Source: Cystobacter fuscus DSM 2262 (GTDB taxonomy: Bacteria > Myxococcota > Myxococcia > Myxococcales > Myxococcaceae). Taken from it: a DNA stretch of 64,000 nucleotides. A model generated the notes under the pieces. That model was given only the letters and a program-made list of their open reading frames with translations, did no database searches and was not told the origin of the DNA. Each line of letters opens with the position of its first letter. The first letter of the stretch is position 1. This document shows positions 16,688 to 23,080 of this stretch, one piece after another. Made by a program: the position numbers and the translations under genes. The stretch covers positions 1-64,000 of the forward strand of contig NZ_ANAH02000012.1 in NCBI RefSeq assembly GCF_000335475.2, read 5' to 3'.

Positions 16688-18172
16688 ATGGCCTCCGACG
16701 ACCGAATTCCTCCGAACCCGCGGATGCTCATCCAGGCACTCCGCTCGATTGGGTATAGCCTCGAGCAGGCTGTAGCGGACATCATCGATAACTCGATCAG
16801 CGCCAAAGCCCGTAACGTGCTGGTGCGACTGGTCCGTACCGACGAGAGAATCGATCAAGTTCTTGTCGTGGACGATGGCACCGGAATGTCCGAGCACCGC
16901 CTTCACGAAGCAATGCGCTTCGGAGCGGACACCGAGAAGTCCCTTGACTCCCTGAGTAAGTTCGGCATGGGTCTCAAGCTCGCATCCTTCAGCCAAGCGA
17001 CTGAGTTGACGGTCGCCACTCGCAGCGCCGGCAACATCAGCGGTCGCCGCTGGACCGTCGAGAGTATCAGCGATGATTGGCGCTGTGACGCGGTGCCCCG
17101 ACAGGACACCAGTCGGCTGATGAAGGGCCCCTGGGGCGAGGTCGACCTCTCACGACACGGAACGGTGGTCGCTTGGTCGGGCCTGGACCGCATCCGTATT
17201 GGCAAGGGCGGGCTCGACGCAACCATCAAACGGCTTTTCGACCGTCTCACCCTTCACCTGGGGCTCCACTTCCACCGCTTCCTTGAAGATGGCCGGGTGC
17301 ACATCTGGCTCGATAGCCAGGAGGCAGACGCCCATCCGAACGGCGTCTGCATCGAGGTCGAAGCGCTCAACCCATTCAGTTATGAGCGCTCCGGGGATAC
17401 AAACTACCCGCGTGTCTTCCCGCTCGACCTTGGCGAACTTGGCGAGTTGGTGATGGAGGCGCATATCTGGCCGTCAAATGCTTCTCAGCGTAGCTACAAG
17501 CTCGACAGCGCCGCAAACCGACAGGGATTCTATTTCTACCGCAACGATCGTCTCATTCAGGCAGGTGGATGGAACGACATCCGGGATACAGAGCCACACT
17601 CATCCCTGGCTCGCATCGCCATCGACCTGCCGCCAACGTTCGACTCGTACTTCAGCCTAGACGTCCAGAAATCCAGCATCAAGGCTCCCCCCATCTTCAT
17701 GACTGCCCTTCGGAGCGCCGCGGACGGTAAGAAGACGAAGTTCTCCGAGTACCTCAAGACAGCGCAGGCCACCTACCGCAAGCATGAAAGCACCAACCCG
17801 GACAACTTTCCCCTGGTTCCGGTGGAGGGCCTACCTGCCTATCTCCGGGATAACCTCCGGGAGACGCTTGCCCCCAGTGAAAAGCACATCCGCCCAGTGT
17901 CCTTCCAATGGACAGATATCGAAGGGGGCGATTTCTTTGAGATTGACCGCGATAATCGTGTCATCCGTCTCAACCGCACATACCGCAATCGGGTGCTTGG
18001 CAACCGCCGTCCCTCTGCCGCTGATGCCCCGCTACTCAAAGTGCTGCTCTTCCTCTTACTACGTGACGACATCGATAGTGAACGGGTTTCCCCCAAACAA
18101 CGCAAATGGCTGGACACCTGCAACCGTGCGCTGACCCACGCGATGAAAGTGCTCCGGACGGACGACGAATGA
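16688..18172 (+). CDS. GHKL (HSP90/MutL/MORC-like) ATPase
   Basis: About 494 residues from the ATG at 16688. An in-frame TTG at 16652 would add 12 residues. The Bergerat-fold ATP site is clear near the N-terminus: AVADIIDNSISA (Asn-box, with Ser where Asp is usual), VVDDGTGMS, and SKFGMGLKLASFS. This places it with the MutL/MORC-type ATPases predicted to act in bacterial restriction-modification systems, usually beside a Z1 helicase and a PD-(D/E)XK protein, exactly as here. ATP-driven dimerisation or clamping on DNA is the likely role. Its stop codon overlaps the next start as ATGA, so the two genes are translationally coupled. Confidence 0.85.
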   Translation: MASDDRIPPNPRMLIQALRSIGYSLEQAVADIIDNSISAKARNVLVRLVRTDERIDQVLVVDDGTGMSEHRLHEAMRFGADTEKSLDSLSKFGMGLKLASFSQATELTVATRSAGNISGRRWTVESISDDWRCDAVPRQDTSRLMKGPWGEVDLSRHGTVVAWSGLDRIRIGKGGLDATIKRLFDRLTLHLGLHFHRFLEDGRVHIWLDSQEADAHPNGVCIEVEALNPFSYERSGDTNYPRVFPLDLGELGELVMEAHIWPSNASQRSYKLDSAANRQGFYFYRNDRLIQAGGWNDIRDTEPHSSLARIAIDLPPTFDSYFSLDVQKSSIKAPPIFMTALRSAADGKKTKFSEYLKTAQATYRKHESTNPDNFPLVPVEGLPAYLRDNLRETLAPSEKHIRPVSFQWTDIEGGDFFEIDRDNRVIRLNRTYRNRVLGNRRPSAADAPLLKVLLFLLLRDDIDSERVSPKQRKWLDTCNRALTHAMKVLRTDDE

Positions 18173-19152
18173 GCCCGGAGCGCCACATGACCTGGGAGAA
18201 CTTTTGGGAGACATTCATCGCACCGGGAGTCCCCGCACTCCACCGCGTCCGACATGCGATTTCACGCGACGTAGAGTTTTTTGTCGATACCGATGCCTCG
18301 CGCCTGGGGCTGAGAACAGCCACTCCAGTCGACAAACTTGAGGTGGCCAGTCCGCTGGCAGCCATCGAGGTCGGCCTCCGCACGACAGGTGGCACCAATG
18401 TGTTGGAGATTGCCACCCGAACTGTCGCCCTCTATCAGCAATTCTACGCGTTCATGATGGACGTTGCCGACCGCATCCAGCTCTCCAGTCGTCAGCCAGC
18501 CACCGCTATCTCTGAATCACTGGAGGACTGGAAGGAACTTCTGCGTGAGTCCACGGTACTGAGTGCCGAGGCCCAGACAGGCCTCTTCGGGGAACTCTGG
18601 CTCCTCAAGCGACTGCATCAGGCGCACGGAACGCGCGCCGTGGACGCCTGGGTCGGGCCTCTCGGCGAGTCTCATGATTTCCGATACGCCGGGACCGAGT
18701 TCGAAGTGAAGACTACGCGCTCCGCTGATCGAGTGCACGTCATCAGCGGATTGCACCAGTTGGAGCCGAGTTCGGGCCGCAGCCTCTACCTTGTTTCCCT
18801 GCAGATGGAGCCGATCGGGTCCAATTCGGGTGAATCACTGCCCGACCGTGTCGCGGCCTTGCGAAAAGTGCTCGCCACGTCATCGGAGCAAGCAACTAAG
18901 TTCGAGAAGCTATTGAACCGCACGGGATACAGAAACGAAGATGCTGTCCATTATAGGTCAAAACTCAGCCTGCGAACTCCACCCCTGCTCGTCCCCGTCG
19001 ACCGCAAGTGCCCGCGACTGATCCCGGAGCATGTCCGGAAGGTGCTGGGCGAAGTCCTGGCAGCACGTGTCCGTGATGTCCGCTACCGTGTAAATCTCTC
19101 TGGACTCGGTTTCGAGGACGGAACGCCAGAGTTCTTGCGGATGCTGCCCTGA
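18169..19152 (+). CDS. PD-(D/E)XK family nuclease-like protein (DUF4420)
   Basis: The ATG at 18169 overlaps the stop of the ATPase gene and gives 327 residues. The core motif is readable: GLFGELWLLKRL supplies the conserved Glu, then HDFRYAGTEFEVKTTRS supplies Asp and E-x-K of the nuclease fold (about residues 142-190). Proteins of this group ("PD-(D/E)XK motif protein") accompany GHKL ATPases and Z1 helicases. It is the best candidate for the restriction nuclease of module A, although AIPR may also contribute. The next gene follows after 24 bp with its own GAGGAG site. Confidence 0.85.
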   Translation: MSPERHMTWENFWETFIAPGVPALHRVRHAISRDVEFFVDTDASRLGLRTATPVDKLEVASPLAAIEVGLRTTGGTNVLEIATRTVALYQQFYAFMMDVADRIQLSSRQPATAISESLEDWKELLRESTVLSAEAQTGLFGELWLLKRLHQAHGTRAVDAWVGPLGESHDFRYAGTEFEVKTTRSADRVHVISGLHQLEPSSGRSLYLVSLQMEPIGSNSGESLPDRVAALRKVLATSSEQATKFEKLLNRTGYRNEDAVHYRSKLSLRTPPLLVPVDRKCPRLIPEHVRKVLGEVLAARVRDVRYRVNLSGLGFEDGTPEFLRMLP

Positions 19153-19176
19153 TCCACTTGTTTCCCTGAGGAGACC

Positions 19177-22119
19177 ATGTCACCGGACGAAATGCTCTCT
19201 GTCGTCAGAACCGCGCTCAGCACCATGGGCGAGAGCCTGCAAGATCTTGGTCCACAGCCACTTGAGGTGGAACTCCGTGAGGCAGCACAAAAGCGGAGGT
19301 TGACGTGCCCTGCCGACGGCATGAGGCGCTTCACCGGAGAGCTGCTCTCCGAGGATGCAAACTCACCTGCACGCAACCTCTTTGCTCGCCACCTTCACCG
19401 ATGGGATTATCTCAATGCTGGCTGGTCGGCAGGGACATCACCGAACACGCACGAGCGGCGCCAGCATATCTACAGACTCCTTTCCGTAGACGAGAAATTC
19501 AGGAAGCAGTGCGACCTCCTCATCCCGGCACGCACGGACGTCGAGGAGCCCACTGTCATTGCTGAGAATCATGAGCCTTGGTACACGCCCGAGCGGAAGG
19601 CGCGGCACACCTTCTACTGGGATGCGTACAAACAATATCTGCGCGAACTGAACGGGTGGCCCGAGGCGAGCGTCATCGACCTCGATCAGACCACCGATCA
19701 GGTCGTCGAGCGCCTGAGCGACCCCGAACAACGACAAGTGTACCAGACCAAGGGCCTTGTCATCGGCTATGTCCAGAGCGGGAAGACGGCGAACTTCACA
19801 GCGGTCGTCGCCAAGGCCGTGGATGCAGGCTACCGACTCGTCATTGTCCTCGCAGGAACCCTGAATGTCCTAAGGGAACAGACACAGCGGCGGATCGACA
19901 AGGAACTCATTGGTAAGGAACTCATCACCCTGCATCCCGACGAATTCGGTCGGCATGATTATAGTGATGACACCGAGTGGAAGAACTTCATCTCCCATGG
20001 AGAGCTTCCGAGCAAGCTGGATGCATTCGATTGGCAGCGCCTCACAGGGTCGAAGGAGGACTACAGGAGCCTGCACCGTGGCATCGACGCGCTTGAGTTC
20101 CATAAGGTCATGAACGGCCGCCGCTACAATGATCCAGTCAATCTGCACCCATCCCGGGCGCGGCTGATGGTCGTCAAGAAGAACCCTGCCGTCCTGAAAC
20201 GGCTCGCACGCGACCTTGCTGCGCTCCGTGGGAGGCTAGATGAGGTACCAGCGCTCATCATTGATGATGAGTCGGATCAAGCCTCTGTGAACACGGTGAA
20301 GCCAGGAAGTGCTCGCGACCGGACCGGGACGAACAAGGCCATCGTAGGACTGCTCAAGGCACTGCCCAGGGCCCAGTATATCGGCTACACGGCCACTCCC
20401 TTCGCGAACGTCTTCATCAACCCAGACGATGCGGAGGACATCTTCCCGAAGGACTACATCGTCTCGCTTGACCGGCCCGCTGGATACATGGGCGTGGCAG
20501 ACTTCCACGACCTCAATGGTACGACGCCGGAGGGCTTTGCCTCGAAGGAGCGCGCTTTTGTGCGTGGCGTGGAGGGCGACGATGATGAGGCACAAAACCT
20601 ACTCCGAGCCATCGATAGCTTCGTGCTTTCGGGTGCCATCAAGCTCTTCCGGACCGAGACTCGTAGTGATCTTCGCTTCAAGCACCACACGATGCTCGTT
20701 CACCGGTCCCACCAAATGAAGGACCACGAGGATGATGCGGAACTCGTACGGAAGACCTACGATGGTGCCGCATATCATGGCGCTGGTCTGCTGCGATTGA
20801 GCAGGCTCTTCGAGGAGGACTTCCTTCCTGTCCATAAGAAGCAGGAACCCGGCCTTCCGATGCCCGACTCATTCAAACAGCTCAAGCCCTTCGTGGCCCG
20901 CTGCCTCAAGGCCATTGGCGCGAATCCGGTTGGAATAGTCAACGGAGACCTCGCCAACAAGGATCAGACACCCAACTTCGATAGGGAAAGCGTCTGGCGC
21001 ATCCTCGTTGGCGGCACGAAGCTCTCTCGTGGATATACCGTGGAGGGGCTGACAATCAGCTATTATCGTCGGCGTGTGAAGAACGCTGACACACTCATGC
21101 AGATGGGCCGCTGGTTCGGTTTTCGGCGTGGCTACCGAGATCTGGTCCGCCTGTTCATTGGGAGGAGCGAGCCGGACGGCAAGACGACTCTGGATCTCTA
21201 CGAGGCCTTTGAGTCTATCTGCCTTGACGAGGAGCTCTTTAGGAAGAAGCTCCAGTTGTACTCGAGAGAGCGAAATCCACCACTGACGCCGAAGCAGATT
21301 CCACCACTGGTGCCCAGTTATCTCCTTCTACCGACATCCCGCAACAAGATGTACAATGCCAAGTTGCTGTCGGAGAATCTCGGTGGCCAGTTCGTTGAGA
21401 GCACGCTCGCTCCAAAGGTCCCCTGCGCGACAAACGAGAAATTGGTCCGGCAGTTGCTTGGTGAGCGCCCCTTGGAAAAGGTCGACTTGGGAACTGTGTC
21501 CGATGGAAAGACGGTCAAGTTCCCAGCCTGGGTGGCGCTCCTCGACAAAAGCTCAATGCTCAGGTTTCTCAAGAGCTACAAGTGGTCTCGTGACCCGAAG
21601 TTAGACCCTGTCTGGGAGTTCATCGGTGGCGGAATGGGAGACCCCAACATCAACGACTGGCTCTTCCTCGCTCCCATAGCGGAGTCCAAGAAAACGGAAG
21701 GCGAGACCTGGACATCCGGAGAGTACAAATTTCCGGTCGTCCACCGTGGGCGTATTGGGGATGGCAGCGAACGCTTCAAGGCGTACAGCACCCCAGACCA
21801 CCGCGCGGTAGCCACTGCTCTATCAGGCGTCGGAAACCTTCCCTGCATTGGGCCCGCCGCTGAGCGATACCAGAACTCAAGCCGGGCCATCATTCTCTTC
21901 TATCCGTGCCGAGACACCAAAAAAGAAGACAAGAACGAAGTGACCATGGGGTTCTCTCTCCTCTTCCCAAAGAACAAGCTCATCCATCGATTCTTCTTCA
22001 CCGTGCGCGACAAACACAATCCTGACGCTGTGGTTGTCGACGATGACTCGCCGCCTCCCCAGTCCCAGCGGCGATCACGTGGAGACGCCGCCACACGAAC
22101 CCGTCGAACGGCGCGCTGA
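19177..22119 (+). CDS. Z1 domain-containing superfamily 2 helicase-like protein
   Basis: This 980-residue protein has an SF2 ATPase core: GYVQSGKTANF (Walker A, 197-206), IIDDESDQAS (motif II, about 363), YTATPFANVFIN (motif III region, about 403). It then has the Z1 signature VGGTKLSRGYTVEGLTIS and MQMGRWFGFRRGYRDL (about 610-655), typical of Z1 proteins in GHKL-containing restriction systems. It probably translocates on DNA for the nuclease. The last 20-odd codons (from about 22050) are Arg/Ser/Pro-rich. They run antisense over sequence that looks like old coding debris, so the native C-terminus may have been lost or extended at the island junction. Confidence 0.9.
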   Translation: MSPDEMLSVVRTALSTMGESLQDLGPQPLEVELREAAQKRRLTCPADGMRRFTGELLSEDANSPARNLFARHLHRWDYLNAGWSAGTSPNTHERRQHIYRLLSVDEKFRKQCDLLIPARTDVEEPTVIAENHEPWYTPERKARHTFYWDAYKQYLRELNGWPEASVIDLDQTTDQVVERLSDPEQRQVYQTKGLVIGYVQSGKTANFTAVVAKAVDAGYRLVIVLAGTLNVLREQTQRRIDKELIGKELITLHPDEFGRHDYSDDTEWKNFISHGELPSKLDAFDWQRLTGSKEDYRSLHRGIDALEFHKVMNGRRYNDPVNLHPSRARLMVVKKNPAVLKRLARDLAALRGRLDEVPALIIDDESDQASVNTVKPGSARDRTGTNKAIVGLLKALPRAQYIGYTATPFANVFINPDDAEDIFPKDYIVSLDRPAGYMGVADFHDLNGTTPEGFASKERAFVRGVEGDDDEAQNLLRAIDSFVLSGAIKLFRTETRSDLRFKHHTMLVHRSHQMKDHEDDAELVRKTYDGAAYHGAGLLRLSRLFEEDFLPVHKKQEPGLPMPDSFKQLKPFVARCLKAIGANPVGIVNGDLANKDQTPNFDRESVWRILVGGTKLSRGYTVEGLTISYYRRRVKNADTLMQMGRWFGFRRGYRDLVRLFIGRSEPDGKTTLDLYEAFESICLDEELFRKKLQLYSRERNPPLTPKQIPPLVPSYLLLPTSRNKMYNAKLLSENLGGQFVESTLAPKVPCATNEKLVRQLLGERPLEKVDLGTVSDGKTVKFPAWVALLDKSSMLRFLKSYKWSRDPKLDPVWEFIGGGMGDPNINDWLFLAPIAESKKTEGETWTSGEYKFPVVHRGRIGDGSERFKAYSTPDHRAVATALSGVGNLPCIGPAAERYQNSSRAIILFYPCRDTKKEDKNEVTMGFSLLFPKNKLIHRFFFTVRDKHNPDAVVVDDDSPPPQSQRRSRGDAATRTRRTAR

Positions 22120-22200
22120 GTTCTTGCCGCACCTCGATGCCGCCGAAGCCGATCACGCCCTTCCCGGCAACAAAACTCCCATCCGTCGCCCCTCACCGTG
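22072..22200 (-). pseudogene. Fragment with lipoyl/biotinyl-hairpin-like motif
   Basis: Read leftward, one frame gives DGSFVAGKGVIGFGGIEVRQ and then ELSAPFDGFV, which resembles a barrel-sandwich hybrid (lipoyl/HlyD-type) segment. There is no start, and the frame is not continuous with its neighbours. The fragment overlaps the 3' end of the Z1 gene on the opposite strand. I regard it as debris. Confidence 0.3.
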
Positions 22201-22204
22201 CGCC

Positions 22205-22498
22205 GACAGGCAGGGGGGAGGGCGCGGCGCAGTTTGGCGGCCAGCATGTCCGGGTTCATGGGACGGGAGAGGACGTCATCCGCGCCCGCGTCGAGCCCGG
22301 CCGCGACCAGGCGAGTGTCCTCCGGGGCTTGAGCACGAAGAAGGGCAGCGAGGCCATCCGCTCGCTGGAGTGCAGGGGGCGGGTGAGCGTGGCGCCATTC
22401 CCGTCCAGCAGGTACGAGGCCACCACGAGCGCCTGACCGCCCTGGGCCAGCAGCACCCGGGCATCCTGCGGTCCCCGCAAGCACCACCCAGACTCCAT
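22205..22498 (-). pseudogene. Response-regulator receiver-domain remnant
   Basis: Read leftward, one frame gives DARVLLAQGGQALVVASYLL and then ASLPFFVLKP. A second frame then continues LVAAGLDAGADDVLSRPMNP and DMLAAKLRRAL. Together they match the second half of a CheY-like receiver (the AGADD-KP pattern and final helix) interrupted by a frameshift near 22330-22345. The usual acidic start of the receiver is missing. This is a broken fragment, not a functional regulator. Confidence 0.6.
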
Positions 22499-22527
22499 CG
22501 GCGAGAAGGCGCGCCTGGAGCGCCGAG

Positions 22528-22801
22528 GCTAGCTTAGGGCAGTGTCCTCCAGCCGCGCGAGCAGTTGACCCTTCTTCACCCGCTGGCCTGCTCGAAGCAT
22601 GGCGGCGATGCGATGCGCCTGGAGCGTGCCGGAGAGGATGGGGGGCGTCACTGCGGATGCGTGGCTCCACCTTCACCTCGTCCTGAGGACCGAGCGCCAC
22701 GGGGGGCTGGGCCTGGGCTTGAGGTGCCGCTGGCTCGGCGCGCCTCCCCGCCCGCAGCCCAGCCCGGCGAGCAGCCCCAGTACTACGAGGACGGCAGTCA
22801 T
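22528..22801 (-). pseudogene. Truncated RND/HlyD-type efflux adaptor (periplasmic fusion protein) fragment
   Basis: A leftward ATG at 22801 begins a lipoprotein leader (MTAVLVVLGLLAGLGC). After a frameshift the sequence continues as PQDEVKVEPRI. After a second frameshift at a run of six C (about 22643-22648) it reads LSGTLQAHRIAAMLRAGQRV and then KKGQLLARLED before a stop. This is the N-terminal signature of membrane fusion proteins of RND pumps, but only about 75 residues of a normal 350 remain. Two frameshifts plus truncation mark it as dead. Confidence 0.65.
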
Positions 22802-22905
22802 GCCTGCTCCCCTCGGTGCGTACCGCCGCTCCCCGAGGCGTCTGGTGCTCGCACTCACCGGGTGCACCTCCTAACACACAGCGTTGGTGATGTGCATGAG
22901 AGGCC

Positions 22906-22939
22906 TCCTATGCACTCAAGCTTCCTATGCACTCAAGCT
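22906..22939. repeat. Perfect 17-bp tandem duplication
   Basis: TCCTATGCACTCAAGCT occurs twice in a row (22906-22922 and 22923-22939), about 145 bp before the UvrD-like start. It could be a replication-slippage scar or an insertion footprint at the module boundary. Confidence 0.85.
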
Positions 22940-22985
22940 GGGGATGGCGGCCGATCCCCTGAGTTCTATCACGGGGCCGTCCGCC

Positions 22986-23003
22986 ATACCCCTCGAGAGG
23001 TAT
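22986..23003. promoter_or_regulatory. Palindrome upstream of module B (operator candidate)
   Basis: ATACCCCTCGAGAGGTAT is an 18-bp near-palindrome centred on CTCGAG (16 of 18 positions symmetric), ending 77 bp before the UvrD-like ATG at 23081. Its position fits a repressor site controlling the four-gene operon. No regulator gene lies inside the operon. Confidence 0.4.
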
Positions 23004-23080
23004 AGACCCCGGCGGTGGTTTGCTCAGGATTCGGTTCTGGTACAACCGCTGTCACACGTTCTGTCCGCACCGGTGAAGCA

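Larger units (their letters stand above)
22120..23080. other. Junction between the two defence modules: gene debris and promoter region
   Basis: This stretch has no intact gene. It holds the adaptor and receiver remnants listed separately, then a 17-bp tandem duplication (22906-22939), then a palindrome (22986-23003) ahead of the UvrD-like gene. Composition returns to the high GC of the chromosome. The debris is a plausible scar of repeated insertion and deletion at this locus. Confidence 0.6.

Noticed and set aside
18106-18168. Upstream start for the PD-(D/E)XK gene
   Set aside because: The extra 21 residues would overlap the ATPase gene more deeply. The ATGA overlap at 18169 is a typical coupled start.
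22565-23005. Rightward 146-codon frame over the debris
   Set aside because: Its translation has no domain-like features, and the opposite strand shows recognisable efflux-adaptor sequence.
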